A stretch of 64,000 nt of DNA from the NCBI RefSeq assembly GCF_021728295.1, contig NZ_JAKJXE010000021.1, positions 1 to 64,000 of the forward strand, given 5' to 3'. The first letter of the stretch is position 1; every line of letters begins with the position of its first letter. Shown here piece by piece: positions 9,139 to 20,313 of the stretch. Position numbers and translations under genes: made by a program. Under the pieces are notes generated by a model. The model worked only from the letters and a program-made list of their open reading frames with translations, did not search any database and was not told the origin of the DNA. The DNA is from Pseudomonas petrae. Lineage in GTDB: Bacteria; Pseudomonadota; Gammaproteobacteria; Pseudomonadales; Pseudomonadaceae.

Positions 9139-9786
9139 ATGAGCCAGCGTCTGGCCGATATGCGTCGTAACTATGCCCGCGAAGGGTTGACTGAAGCTCA
9201 GGCTCCGGAAGAACCTTTCGCACTCTTTCATCGCTGGTTCAATGAAGCGGTCGAAACCGAGCAAGCGCCGGTCGAGGCCAACGCGATGACGCTGGCGACC
9301 GTCGACGCCGACGGCCGCCCGCACTGTCGGGTGCTGCTGCTGAAAGGTCTGGACGCTCAGGGTTTCACGTTCTTTTCGAACTACGAGAGCTCCAAAGGCC
9401 AGCAGCTGAGCGCCCTGCCTTTCGCCGCCATGACCTTCTTCTGGCCCACGCTGGAACGTCAGGTGCGCATTGAAGGCCGCGTGACCAAGGTCAGCCATGA
9501 AGAATCCGACGCGTATTTCCAGGTACGCCCTCTCGGCAGCCGCCTGGGTGCTTGGGCATCGCCGCAAAGCCGGGTGATCGCCGACCGTGAAGAACTCGAA
9601 GGTTTGCTCAAAGCCACCGAGGCGCGTTTCATGGACACCCAGCCTGACTGTCCCGATCACTGGGGCGGTTATCGTCTGGTGGCGGATCGCATCGAATTCT
9701 GGCAGGGACGTCCAAGCCGTCTGCACGATCGCCTGAACTATCGTCTGGTTGAAGATGAATGGCAGCGCGAACGCCTCGCGCCATGA
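9139..9786 (+). CDS. pdxH: Pyridoxamine 5'-phosphate oxidase
   Basis: A 215-residue FMN enzyme that oxidises pyridoxine or pyridoxamine 5'-phosphate to pyridoxal phosphate. Visible family motifs are CRVLLLKGLD, FFSNYESSKG (FMN binding), RPLGSRLGAWAS and the C-terminal RLHDRLNYR. The ATG at 9139 is preferred to the GTG one codon earlier because it gives the usual length; aaggaagg lies just upstream. It stands 48 bases after the OmpA-like gene, and cotranscription is possible. Confidence 0.95.
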   Translation: MSQRLADMRRNYAREGLTEAQAPEEPFALFHRWFNEAVETEQAPVEANAMTLATVDADGRPHCRVLLLKGLDAQGFTFFSNYESSKGQQLSALPFAAMTFFWPTLERQVRIEGRVTKVSHEESDAYFQVRPLGSRLGAWASPQSRVIADREELEGLLKATEARFMDTQPDCPDHWGGYRLVADRIEFWQGRPSRLHDRLNYRLVEDEWQRERLAP

Positions 9787-9993
9787 ACGCCGGTCTTCGG
9801 AGCCCCTGGTTACTAGCCCGAGGATCTCTGTCACACTTTTCTTTGAATCAATCTCCGGCGCCGTCGTCCACTGAGGTAGGCGCTGGCGGGTTGCTGTATC
9901 ACGCCTGAATAAACGTAAATTATCGGTACAGGGCCGTGACACCGATTGGCGTCGCAGAGTCTAATGGCTACCTGTACCTCTGGAGATACTGTT

Positions 9994-10458
9994 ATGCGTA
10001 AGTCTGTTCTGTTGGTTGCTTCGTTCACCGCCATGGCGCTGACGCTGGGCGGCTGTACTTCAAGCCTCACCGGCGACTCGTACTCGCGTGACGAAGCTCG
10101 TCAGGTGCAGACCGTACGCCTGGGCACCATCGAATCGCTGCGTCCGGTGAAGATTGAAGGCACCAAAACTCCGATCGGCGCAGGTGCCGGTGCCATCGTC
10201 GGTGGCGTGGGTGGCAGCGCCATCGGTGGCGGTCGCGGCAGCATCGTGACGGCCGTGATCGGTGCGGTCGCCGGTGGTCTGCTGGGATCGGCAGCGGAAG
10301 GCGGCCTGACCCGTGCTCAAGGCGTCGAGATCACTGTGCGTGAAGACGACGGCACCATGCGTGCCTATGTGCAGGAAGTTCAGGAAAACGAGATCTTCCG
10401 TGTGGGTGAGCGCGTTCGCATCATGACCGTCAACGGCACCAGTCGCGTCAGCCACTAA
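9994..10458 (+). CDS. slyB: Glycine-zipper outer-membrane lipoprotein SlyB
   Basis: A 154-residue lipoprotein with lipobox LTLGGC. A glycine-zipper stretch (GAGAGAIVGGVGGSAIGG, residues about 65-82) and a second glycine-rich helix follow. The C-terminal domain ends in RVRIMTVNGTSRV. This is the SlyB/OsmB-like architecture of the PhoP-linked outer-membrane stress lipoproteins. The start at 9994 has tggaga seven bases upstream, and the upstream extension lacks coding character. A strong terminator follows at 10521. Confidence 0.88.
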   Translation: MRKSVLLVASFTAMALTLGGCTSSLTGDSYSRDEARQVQTVRLGTIESLRPVKIEGTKTPIGAGAGAIVGGVGGSAIGGGRGSIVTAVIGAVAGGLLGSAAEGGLTRAQGVEITVREDDGTMRAYVQEVQENEIFRVGERVRIMTVNGTSRVSH

Positions 10459-10520
10459 ACCGCGCTGAATGCCCTGAAGCGTTGCCTCTCCTTAAGTTAG
10501 ACGTAGAAAGTCCGCATGCC

Positions 10521-10548
10521 AAAACGCCCCGATGATTCGGGGCGTTTT
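10521..10548. terminator. Bidirectional hairpin between convergent genes
   Basis: A perfect stem aaaacgcccc / ggggcgtttt with an 8-base loop. A-tracts on one side and T-tracts on the other let it work on both strands, ending slyB and the opposing oxidoreductase gene. Confidence 0.9.
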
Positions 10549-10593
10549 GCATTTCAGCTTTTTATTTCAGCGCAGGATTTGCCTTACAGCAGT

Positions 10594-12207
10594 TTATCCA
10601 GCGATACCCAGCATGCTGCGGGCCAGGCCTTCGGCAACGCGAATCCCATCGACGCCGGCCGACAGGATGCCGCCGGCATAGCCTGCGCCTTCGCCCGCCG
10701 GGAACAGGCCCTTGACGTTCAGGCTCTGCATGTCTTCGCCTCGGGTGATGCGCAGGGGTGAGGAGGTGCGCGTCTCGATGCCGGTGAGGATCGCATCGTG
10801 CTGCGAAAATCCTCTGATCTGCTTCTCGAACGCGGGCAGCGCCTCACGAATGGCCTCAATGGCGAAGGCGGGCAGCGCGTCGGCAAGGTCGGTCAGCTTT
10901 ACGCCCGGCTTGTAGGAAGGTTCGACGCCGCCCAGCGCCGTCGACGCTTTGCCCGCGATGAAATCGCCTACCAGTTGCGCTGGGGCTTCATAGGTTTCGC
11001 CGCCCATGATGTAGGCGTGGGACTCCAGACGCTCCTGCAGTTCGATGCCTGCCAGCGGGCTGCCCGGATAATCCTGCTCAGGCGTGATGCCCACGACGAT
11101 GCCGGAGTTGGCGTTGCGCTCGTTGCGCGAGTACTGGCTCATGCCGTTGGTGACGACGCGGTTGGGCTCAGAGGTCGCCGCCACCACGGTGCCACCGGGG
11201 CACATGCAGAAGCTGTACACGGAACGGCCGTTTTTGGCGTGGTGCACGAGCTTGTAATCCGCCGCGCCCAGCTTCGGGTGACCGGCATACTTGCCCAGTC
11301 GCGCGCGGTCGATCAAACCCTGTGGGTGCTCGATGCGGAAGCCGACCGAAAACGGTTTGGCTTCCATGTAAACGCCGCGCCCGTGAAGCATGCGGAAGGT
11401 GTCTCGGGCGCTGTGGCCCAGCGCCAGGATGACGTGCCGCGAGTCGATGCGCTCGCCGCTGTCGAGCAGGACGCCCTGCATCTGGCCGTCTTCGATCAGC
11501 ACATCCGTGACGCGTTGCTGGAAACGCACTTCGCCGCCCAGCGCTTCGATCTGATGGCGCATGTTCTCGACGACGCCGGTCAGCCGGAAGGTGCCGATGT
11601 GCGGCTTGTTGACGTAGAGAATCTCTTCCGGCGCGCCGGCTTTGACGAACTCGTGCAAGACCTTGCGGCCGATGAAATTCGGGTCTTTGATCTGGCTGTA
11701 GAGCTTGCCGTCGGAAAACGTCCCCGCGCCGCCCTCGCCGAACTGTACGTTGGACTCAGGGTTGAGGACGTTCTTGCGCCACAGGGCCCAGGTGTCCTTG
11801 GTGCGCTGACGGACTTCTGTGCCGCGCTCGAGGATGATTGGCTTGAAGCCCATTTGCGCCAGCAATAGACCCGCGAAAATCCCGCATGGGCCGAAGCCGA
11901 CGACCAACGGACGCTGGCTCAGATCGGCAGGGGCGTGGCCGACCACTTTGTAACTCACGTCTGGGGCCGGGCCGATGTGTTTGTCGTGGCTCAGGCGCTG
12001 AAGCAGGGCGGCTTCGTCGCGCACCTGGAAGTCGACGGTGTAAATGAATTGCAGTTCGGTGGATTTCTTGCGCGCATCGTAGCTGCGCTTGAACAGGGTG
12101 AAATCCAGAAGCTCGTCGCTGCCGATGGCCAGGCGTTGCAGAAGTGCGGGGCGCAGTTCGTCGTCCGCGTGGTCCAGCGGCAGTTTGAATTCGGTGATTC
12201 GTAACAT
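10594..12207 (-). CDS. FAD-dependent oxidoreductase (COG2509-type)
   Basis: A 537-residue flavoprotein. A short N-terminal domain (about 1-85) precedes the Rossmann FAD motif VVGFGPCGIFAG (about 93-104). Further dehydrogenase motifs are RHVILALGHSARDT and, near the C-terminus, GLFPAGEGAGYAGGILSAGVDG, which binds FAD. The length and layout match the uncharacterised FAD-dependent dehydrogenase family common in proteobacteria. The substrate is unknown. The start at 12207 gives MLRITEFKLP, a typical N-terminus. Confidence 0.85.
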   Translation of the reverse strand: MLRITEFKLPLDHADDELRPALLQRLAIGSDELLDFTLFKRSYDARKKSTELQFIYTVDFQVRDEAALLQRLSHDKHIGPAPDVSYKVVGHAPADLSQRPLVVGFGPCGIFAGLLLAQMGFKPIILERGTEVRQRTKDTWALWRKNVLNPESNVQFGEGGAGTFSDGKLYSQIKDPNFIGRKVLHEFVKAGAPEEILYVNKPHIGTFRLTGVVENMRHQIEALGGEVRFQQRVTDVLIEDGQMQGVLLDSGERIDSRHVILALGHSARDTFRMLHGRGVYMEAKPFSVGFRIEHPQGLIDRARLGKYAGHPKLGAADYKLVHHAKNGRSVYSFCMCPGGTVVAATSEPNRVVTNGMSQYSRNERNANSGIVVGITPEQDYPGSPLAGIELQERLESHAYIMGGETYEAPAQLVGDFIAGKASTALGGVEPSYKPGVKLTDLADALPAFAIEAIREALPAFEKQIRGFSQHDAILTGIETRTSSPLRITRGEDMQSLNVKGLFPAGEGAGYAGGILSAGVDGIRVAEGLARSMLGIAG

Positions 12208-12316
12208 TGAAAGATCCGGTTTCGGGCCGCAGGATCGGCCCGGCAGCACTACGAGAGCGCGCGATTATAAGCCAGATTGGGCGTGATGCGGTGGTGACAG
12301 CGTGCGAGCGTACTTG

Positions 12317-12405
12317 TGTAGGAGTGCGCTTGCCCGCGATTGCGGTGGGTCATTTATCAGGAATGTGGCTGTAAGCGCGCGTTCGCGGGCCAGCGCGCTC
12401 CTGTA
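12317..12405. repeat. REP inverted pair (gcgcttgcccgcg family)
   Basis: Left arm gtaggagtgcgcttgcccgcg and right arm cgcgggccagcgcgctcctgta flank about 45 bases. It fills most of the gap between two same-strand genes. It belongs to the family also seen at 37565, 39056 and 42122. Confidence 0.85.
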
Positions 12406-12423
12406 AGGGGCCGGGGTGAACGG

Positions 12424-13104
12424 TTAATCGTTACGCATCGCCCCGAAATACGCGCAACCGCGCTGAGCCTGGCCATTGACCCGCAGTTCGGCGGTCAGGT
12501 GCTGCACCGAACCGTTCGACGGGTCCACACAGCGCAGCGGCGCGACGTAGAGTTCGACGTGTTGATTGTTGGCGTCGGTGATCAGGTTGAAGCGGCCCTC
12601 GGGCATCTGCTCTTCCATGTAAGGCACCGCGAACGGCTCTTGGCCTTCACGCTCAAGCACCAGACCCTTGCCGCTGGCGTTGAGGTTCCACTTCGGACCG
12701 TTGCCGCTGGCATGAATCGTCAGGCGCTTGAAGTTGGGGTCCTCGCAGGCACCGCTTGGGCGCTCGACGCGGTAGAGCTGATAGATGTCAGCCTGACCGT
12801 CACTGCCTTGGGCCTTGCTCGCGACGAAGTTGCCGCGTACGTCGGCGAACGCCTTGCCATTCTTGTCCACCACCGAAGCGGCTTCCTGCAAGACGCCGGT
12901 GTTGCCCTTGTCGGTCACTGCATAGCGGCGCTGTTCGTTGCACGGGGCGAAGAACAGCTTGCCGCCGTCACCGCTGAGGGTGCCCTGCATGCGGATCATG
13001 CCGGCGGTCGACACCTTGCTGTCATCGGAAGACATGGGCATCAATTGGCAGCCGGCAAACAGGGGCAGCAAAGCGAACATCAGGGCAGAACGAGCAGCGG
13101 ACAT
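12424..13104 (-). CDS. Uncharacterised lipoprotein (COG3650-like)
   Basis: A 226-residue lipoprotein with lipobox LFAGC. It has two related segments: one around GTLSGDGGKLFFAPCNEQRRY and one around CVDPSNGSVQHLTAELRVNGQAQRGCAYFG. The conserved F/Y-x-P-C and GCAYFG patterns resemble COG3650 predicted envelope proteins, in which a heat-shock or copper-related role has only been suggested. The ATG at 13104 is supported by ggagac upstream. The protein is probably outer-membrane anchored or periplasmic. Confidence 0.7.
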   Translation of the reverse strand: MSAARSALMFALLPLFAGCQLMPMSSDDSKVSTAGMIRMQGTLSGDGGKLFFAPCNEQRRYAVTDKGNTGVLQEAASVVDKNGKAFADVRGNFVASKAQGSDGQADIYQLYRVERPSGACEDPNFKRLTIHASGNGPKWNLNASGKGLVLEREGQEPFAVPYMEEQMPEGRFNLITDANNQHVELYVAPLRCVDPSNGSVQHLTAELRVNGQAQRGCAYFGAMRND

Positions 13105-13166
13105 GGGGCGGTCTCCAGACAAGTGCCGCCACGTTACTCAGCCTGCTCGCTCATCACAAGGGGCGA

Positions 13167-13766
13167 TTAGCCGACGTGATACGTCTGTCCGGTTTGTAGC
13201 CCTTCGACACTTTTTGCGTACGCCAGTGCTACATCCGCTGCGGGAACCGGCTTGAAGCCGCGGAAGTACGGCGCGTAACTGCCCATGGCTTCGACCAGCA
13301 CATTGGGGCTGACCGAATTGACGCGCATGCCGCGTGGCATCTCGATGGCGGCGGCGCGCACGAAGGCGTCGATGGCGCCGTTGACCAGGCTGGCAGAGGC
13401 CCCGGTGCGAATCGGATCGATGCTGGTGATGCCGGTGGTGAAGGTGAACGAGGCGCCGTCGTTGGCGAATTTCCGACCGATCAGCAACAGATTGACCTGA
13501 CCCATCAGCTTGTCGCGCAGCCCCAGCGCGAAGGAATCGGCCGTCATCTCGCCGAGCGGCGCGAAGGTGACATTGCCGGCGGCGCAAATCAATGCGTCGA
13601 AAGGGCCTGTCCGTTCGAATAGTTTGCGGATCGAGTCGCTGTCACTAATATCGACGTGCTCGTCTGCGCCGGTTCTGCCGATGCGAACGATCTCGTGGCG
13701 TGGCGCCAACTCTTTCTCGATCGCCGAGCCGATGGTGCCACTGGCGCCAATCAATAGAATTTTCAT
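13167..13766 (-). CDS. Short-chain dehydrogenase-like protein lacking the catalytic Tyr/Lys
   Basis: A 199-residue Rossmann-fold protein. The cofactor motif GASGTIG is at residues 7-13, an aspartate follows strand 2-3 (HVDISDSDS), and the NAG position reads CAAGNV. In classical SDRs a YxxxK pair precedes the AxxxF helix; here the equivalent stretch is GASASLVNGAIDAFVRAAA, with neither Tyr nor Lys. It may bind NAD(P) without classical oxidoreductase chemistry. It is divergent from the LysR gene with a 104-base spacer, so it is likely that regulator's target. Confidence 0.8.
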   Translation of the reverse strand: MKILLIGASGTIGSAIEKELAPRHEIVRIGRTGADEHVDISDSDSIRKLFERTGPFDALICAAGNVTFAPLGEMTADSFALGLRDKLMGQVNLLLIGRKFANDGASFTFTTGITSIDPIRTGASASLVNGAIDAFVRAAAIEMPRGMRVNSVSPNVLVEAMGSYAPYFRGFKPVPAADVALAYAKSVEGLQTGQTYHVG

Positions 13767-13870
13767 GATGCGGTTTCTCCTGGTATGGATCAGGCGCTCA
13801 GTGTGAGTCGCCTTTTCCCACCGAAACAGGGGCTAAACGGCAATCCCGGTTTGTCAGAAAGGAAACAATC

Positions 13871-14779
13871 ATGAGCGAAATGGACGACCTGGCCGCGTTC
13901 GCGATGCTGGTGGAGGCCAATAGCTTCACCCTGGCCGCGCAATGGCTGGACACCAGTACCAGCCAACTGTCCAAGCGCATCAGCAAACTGGAAAAAAACT
14001 TCGGCGTGACGCTGCTCCATCGCACCACCCGCAGCCTGACACTGACCTCGGCGGGCGCCATTCTCCTGCCCGAGGCCCGCGCGCTGCTGGCCCAACGCGA
14101 CCGCGTCCGCGACGCCATGGCCTACCTGAGCGAAAGCCTGATCGGCACCGTGCGCCTGACCGTGCCGGTGTCCTTGGGCGAAACCTTCTTCGAAGGCCTG
14201 CTCACCGAGTTCGCCCAAACCTACCCCGACGTGCAGGTGGAACTGGACCTCAACAACCACTTCCGCGACATGCGCCGGGACGGCTTCGACCTGGGCATTC
14301 GTTCCAGCGTGGGCATTGACGAGCGCCTGGTCGCCAAGCCGTTGCTGTCGTTACAGGAACTGACCTGCGCCAGCCCGGAGTACCTCGCCAAAAATGGTAC
14401 CCCGCAGACGCCGGAAGAACTGCGCGTCCACCGATGCCTGCTCAACAGCCACTACACCGGCCGCGAATCGTGGGCCTACCACCAAAAACACGAACTGACC
14501 CGCGTCAACGTCCGCGGCACCTTCGCCAGCAACCACTACGGACTCCTGAAAAAGGCCGCGCTGGTTGGCGCCGGCATCGCCCGCCTGCCGTCGTACATGG
14601 TGTATGAAGAATTGAAAGACGGCCGATTGCACTGGTTGCTGCGTGATTACCAGACGCCGGTTTCGTCCCTGTACCTGGTCCACCCTTTTGAAGGCCGACT
14701 GCCGAGGCGGGTACAAGTCATGGCCGATTACCTGACCAAATGGTTCGAACGCAGCACTGCCGCGCTGGAGAAACTTTGA
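13871..14779 (+). CDS. LysR-family transcriptional regulator
   Basis: A 302-residue LysR regulator. The N-terminal winged helix-turn-helix (about 1-60) includes FTLAAQWLDTSTSQLSKRISKLEKNFGVTLLHRTTR. The effector domain runs from about 90 to 295. It resembles the CrgA/DsdC-type clade in the LTxxG...LLPEA region. It is divergent from the SDR-like gene, as usual for LysR regulators and their targets. The ATG follows aggaaacaatc. The ligand is unknown. Confidence 0.88.
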   Translation: MSEMDDLAAFAMLVEANSFTLAAQWLDTSTSQLSKRISKLEKNFGVTLLHRTTRSLTLTSAGAILLPEARALLAQRDRVRDAMAYLSESLIGTVRLTVPVSLGETFFEGLLTEFAQTYPDVQVELDLNNHFRDMRRDGFDLGIRSSVGIDERLVAKPLLSLQELTCASPEYLAKNGTPQTPEELRVHRCLLNSHYTGRESWAYHQKHELTRVNVRGTFASNHYGLLKKAALVGAGIARLPSYMVYEELKDGRLHWLLRDYQTPVSSLYLVHPFEGRLPRRVQVMADYLTKWFERSTAALEKL

Positions 14780-14798
14780 CAGTTCGGTGAATGCTCCC

Positions 14799-14872
14799 GT
14801 CGTTCGGACGAGAACAGAGCTGACGCGGAGCGTCACAGGATGCATTCCCACGCGGAGCGAGGGAACAATCAG
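14799..14872 (+). repeat. Short dispersed repeat (cattcccacgcggagcg type)
   Basis: Contains gacgcggagcgtcacaggatgcattcccacgcggagcgagggaac. A related copy lies at 62730-62781. In syringae-group genomes this sequence is often mis-annotated as small DUF1534 proteins (translation GCIPTRSxGTI); it is better treated as a repeat. Confidence 0.75.
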
Positions 14873-14915
14873 GCAGGTTTTAACATTCAAAATTGATGGC
14901 GCACCCACTGGCCTC

Positions 14916-15003
14916 TTCCCGGCTAAAGCCGGTCCCACGAAAAGCTGCGCGTGTAGTCAGTGGGAACGACGGCGACCCTTGTAGGACCGGCTTTAGCCGG
15001 GAA
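14916..15003. repeat. REP inverted pair (cccggctaaagccgg family)
   Basis: ttcccggctaaagccggtcccac at the left and gtaggaccggctttagccggg at the right form an inverted pair. The same family occurs at 33248-33392, 45028-45437 and 62803-62892. The pair directly precedes the structured repeat at 15020. Confidence 0.85.
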
Positions 15004-15019
15004 GCCTTTGATCTGCGCA

Positions 15020-15300
15020 GTGCTTTTGATCTTCATACGCAGAAAGCCCAAACAACGCCAAACGCGACTTGGGTGCAGGCTGAACGCAGGTCTCGCGGAG
15101 TGGGCCGAGCCGCATGGATGCGGCGAGAGCGCCGTCAGGACATGGATGTCCGTTCGGCGCGGGCCCACGGAGCGAGACCGGAGTGAAGGTACTCCGACGC
15201 AGGAGGAGCCCAACCGAGAGCAAGCCCCCTTGGTTACTTGGGGGGCTTTTTCCAAGTAACTCGCCGAAGGCGAAACAAGAGGCCGTTAGGCCGAGGCTCT
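15020..15300 (+). repeat. Long structured repeat, full copy A
   Basis: About 280 bp, nearly identical over its core to the inverted copy at 32942-33240. The core folds as a three-way junction. The outer stem is GGTCTCGC 15089-15096 with GCGAGACC 15172-15179, then GTGGGCC 15100-15106 with GGCCCAC 15162-15168. One short hairpin is at 15110-15123. The other arm pairs GCGCCG 15129-15134 with CGGCGC 15155-15160 and GGACAT with ATGTCC inside. A second hairpin followed by T residues (about 15216-15250) resembles an intrinsic terminator. No protein is supported. Confidence 0.8.
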
Positions 15301-15316
15301 TGATCTTGCTTCAGAT

Positions 15317-16018
15317 TCAACCGCCGAGATAAGCATCCCGCACTTTCGGATCAACCAACAACTCCGCCCCAGACCCCTGCATCACCACCCGGCCATTCTC
15401 CAGAACATACGCACGATCAGCGATCTTCAACGCCTGATTCGCATTCTGCTCCACCAGAAACACCGTCACCCCATCCCGCCGCAACTGCTCAACAATCTCG
15501 AAAATCTGCTGAATAATAATCGGCGCCAGACCCAGCGAAGGCTCATCCAGCAGCAACAGCTTCGGCTTGCTCATCAAGGCACGCCCGATCGCCAGCATCT
15601 GCTGCTCGCCGCCGGACATCGTCCCGCCGCGCTGATTGAAACGCTCCTTCAGACGCGGAAACAACTCAAGCACCTTGTCCATCTGCACCTGATAATCGTC
15701 CTTGTCCGTAAAGAACCCGCCCATCGCCAGATTCTCCTCCACCGTCAGACGCGCAAACACCCGACGGCCCTCCGGCACCACCGCAATACTCTTGCGCATG
15801 ATCACCGACGACTCCAGACCCACCAGCTCCTCACCCATATAGCGGATGCTGCCACTGTGCGCGCGCGGCGAACCGCACAGCGTCATCAACAGCGTCGATT
15901 TGCCCGCGCCATTGGCGCCAATCAGCGTGACAATCTCACCCTGCTGAACATCGATGCTGACACCGTGCAATGCCTGGATCTTGCCGTAAAACGTGGAAAC
16001 GTTATCGAACTGCAGCAT
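15317..16018 (-). CDS. braG: Branched-chain amino acid ABC transporter ATPase (LivF-type)
   Basis: A 233-residue ABC ATPase. Walker A is GANGAGKST, the signature is MSGGEQQML, and Walker B is LLLLDEPSLGLAP. The LivF-type ending EQNANQALKIADRAYVLENGRVV is present. It pairs with BraF to power high-affinity uptake of leucine, isoleucine and valine through BraD/BraE. It is last in the operon; its ATG abuts the braF stop codon without spacing, so translational coupling is expected. Confidence 0.95.
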   Translation of the reverse strand: MLQFDNVSTFYGKIQALHGVSIDVQQGEIVTLIGANGAGKSTLLMTLCGSPRAHSGSIRYMGEELVGLESSVIMRKSIAVVPEGRRVFARLTVEENLAMGGFFTDKDDYQVQMDKVLELFPRLKERFNQRGGTMSGGEQQMLAIGRALMSKPKLLLLDEPSLGLAPIIIQQIFEIVEQLRRDGVTVFLVEQNANQALKIADRAYVLENGRVVMQGSGAELLVDPKVRDAYLGG

Positions 16019-16785
16019 TTACGCTTCCCCCAGATAGGCTTTGATCACTTCAGGATTGTCACGGATCTGCTCGGGCGTGCCATCGGCCAGCGGCGTGCCC
16101 TGATTGATCACCACGATGTGGTCGGAAATGCTCATGACCAGCTTCATGTCGTGCTCGATCAGCAACACCGTCGCGTTGTGCTCGTTGCGCAACACGCCGA
16201 TCAGCGCTTTCAAGTCTTCGGTTTCTTTCGGGTTCAGACCGGCCGCCGGTTCGTCGAGCATCAGGATGCGCGGGCGCGTCATCATGCAGCGGGCGATTTC
16301 CAGACGACGTTGCTGACCGTACGCCAGCGTGCCGGCAGGACGGTTGGCGAACTCCTTCAGATCAACCGCTTCCAGCCAATGCTCGGCGTACTCCATCGCC
16401 TCGCGCTCGCTTTTGCGGTACGCCGGAGTCTTGAACAGGCCGGACAGGAAATTCGTGTTGAGGTGGCGATGCTGGGCCACCAGCAGGTTTTCTACCGCCG
16501 TCATTTCCTTGAACAGGCGCACGTTCTGGAACGTTCGCACCACGCCTTTACGGGCGATTTCATGGCCGGCCAGGCCCTGGATCGGCTCGCCGTCCAGCAG
16601 AATCGTGCCGGAAGTCGGCTTGTAGAAGCCGGTCAGGCAGTTGAACACGGTGGTCTTGCCGGCGCCGTTCGGGCCGATCATCGACACAACCTGCTTCTCG
16701 TTGACGGTCAGACCGACGCCGTTGACAGCCAGCAGACCGCCAAAGCGCATGCACAAGCCGGACGCTTGCAGAAGTGGACGGCTCA

Positions 16786-16786
<1 letters not shown>
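16019..16786 (-). CDS. braF: Branched-chain amino acid ABC transporter ATPase (LivG-type)
   Basis: A 255-residue ABC ATPase with Walker A GPNGAGKTT, the LivG-type signature LAYGQQRRLEIAR and Walker B ILMLDEPAAGLNPKE. The extra C-terminal segment (GTPEQIRDNPEVIKAYLGEA) is typical of the LivG branch. It forms the heterodimeric motor with BraG. It overlaps the end of braE by one base, which fits a tightly packed operon. Confidence 0.95.
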
Positions 16787-18971
<2,185 letters not shown>

Positions 18972-19131
18972 TGCTGAGTGCTCCTAAAAACCTGCCTGGT
19001 GTTTCACTGGTGAAGTCTTTTCCCGCTCGCGCGTCGTGATCTACGTCCGCGTCCGGCACGAGCCCAGTGTTTCACTGGTGCGGTTTCAAGATGTTCGGGG
19101 ATCGGAATTCTTGTGAAATTCGGTGCCCAGC

Positions 19132-19165
19132 TAAAACAAAGCCCACTGCGGTTGCAGTGGGCTTC
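19132..19165 (-). terminator. Intrinsic terminator after braC
   Basis: On the minus strand agcccactgc / gcagtgggct form a stem with a four-base loop, followed by a T-rich tract (tttgtttt). It lies between braC and braD. Partial termination there would give more of the binding protein than of the membrane subunits, a common ABC-operon arrangement. Confidence 0.88.
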
Positions 19166-19185
19166 GGGTAAGCATGAAGGCTGCG

Positions 19186-20313
19186 TTATTTCACAGGGGC
19201 TTCAGTCTTGGTGCCATCTTTGTGCCAGGTGTAAACGACGAATTTGAAGTCTTTCAAGTCACCCTTGGCGTCAAAGGTCAGATCGCCGGTAGGGGTTTTG
19301 AAGGTGCCGGCGTGAATGGCGGCGGCCACTTTCGCGGTGTCTTCGGACTTGGCGGTCTTGATCGCGTCGGCAATCACTTCCACGGCAGCGTAGGCCGGGA
19401 ACACGAACGGACCGCTCGGGTCTTCTTTCTTCGCGGCGAATGCATCAACCAGCGCTTTGTTGGAAGGATCCTGGTCGAAGGATTTCGGCAGGGTCACCAA
19501 CAGACCTTCGGACGCGTCCTGAGCGATCTGCGAGATGGACGCGTTGCCCACGCCCTCCGGACCCATGAAACCGGCTTTCAGGCCTTTTTCCTGTGCCTGA
19601 CGCAGGATCAGACCCAGCTCAGGGTGGTAGCCGCCGTAGTAGACGAAGTCGACGTTGGCTTGCTTCATCTTGGCGATCAGCGAGGAGAAGTCTTTGTCGC
19701 CGGCGTTGATGCCTTCGAACAGGGCGACTTTCACGCCGTCTTTTTCCAGGGTCTGCTTGACGGCGGTGGCGATGCCTTCACCGTATTGCTGTTTGTCGTG
19801 GATGACCGCAACGATCTTAGGCTTGACCTGCTTGGCGATGTAGTCGCCGGCGGCCGGGCCCTGGGCGCTGTCCAGGCCGATGGTGCGGAAAATCAGTTTG
19901 TAACCACGGGCAGTGATTTCCGGGCTGGTGGCAGCCGGAGTCACCATGATGATGCCTTCGTCTTCGTAGATGTCGGAAGCAGGCTGAGTGGAGCTGGAGC
20001 ACAGGTGACCGACCACGAACTTGACGCCGTCGTTGACCACTTTGTTCGCGACGGCGACCGCTTGTTTCGGGTCGCAGGCATCATCGTATTCAACGGCTTC
20101 AAGCTTCTTGCCGTCCACGCCGCCTTTGGCGTTGATCTGCTCGATGGCCATCTTGGCGCCGCTGAATTGCATGTCGCCGTATTGGGCCACAGCACCGGTT
20201 TTCGGGCCGGCGATGCCGATCTTGATCGTGTCAGCTGCGAACGAATGACTGGCAACCCCCGCCAGAACCAGTGCGGCAAACAGCTTGGAAATCTGATTAA
20301 TACCCTTAGTCAT
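19186..20313 (-). CDS. braC: Branched-chain amino acid periplasmic binding protein
   Basis: A 375-residue solute-binding protein (Leu/Ile/Val family). The signal peptide is MTKGINQISKLFAALVLAGVASHSFA. The mature protein begins ADTIKIGIAGPKTGAVAQYGD. It carries the conserved DDACDPKQAVAVANK and VVGHLCSSSTQPASDIYEDEG segments; Ser/Thr residues in the latter bind the ligand. The ATG at 20313 is chosen because ggagcatc lies just before it and the signal peptide starts there. It is first gene of the bra operon. Confidence 0.95.
   Translation of the reverse strand: MTKGINQISKLFAALVLAGVASHSFAADTIKIGIAGPKTGAVAQYGDMQFSGAKMAIEQINAKGGVDGKKLEAVEYDDACDPKQAVAVANKVVNDGVKFVVGHLCSSSTQPASDIYEDEGIIMVTPAATSPEITARGYKLIFRTIGLDSAQGPAAGDYIAKQVKPKIVAVIHDKQQYGEGIATAVKQTLEKDGVKVALFEGINAGDKDFSSLIAKMKQANVDFVYYGGYHPELGLILRQAQEKGLKAGFMGPEGVGNASISQIAQDASEGLLVTLPKSFDQDPSNKALVDAFAAKKEDPSGPFVFPAYAAVEVIADAIKTAKSEDTAKVAAAIHAGTFKTPTGDLTFDAKGDLKDFKFVVYTWHKDGTKTEAPVK

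Noticed and set aside
14787..15332. Several short open frames that would be annotated as DUF1534-like or hypothetical proteins
   Set aside because: They lie entirely in REP and structured repeats, recur in several frames, and have no ribosome sites.
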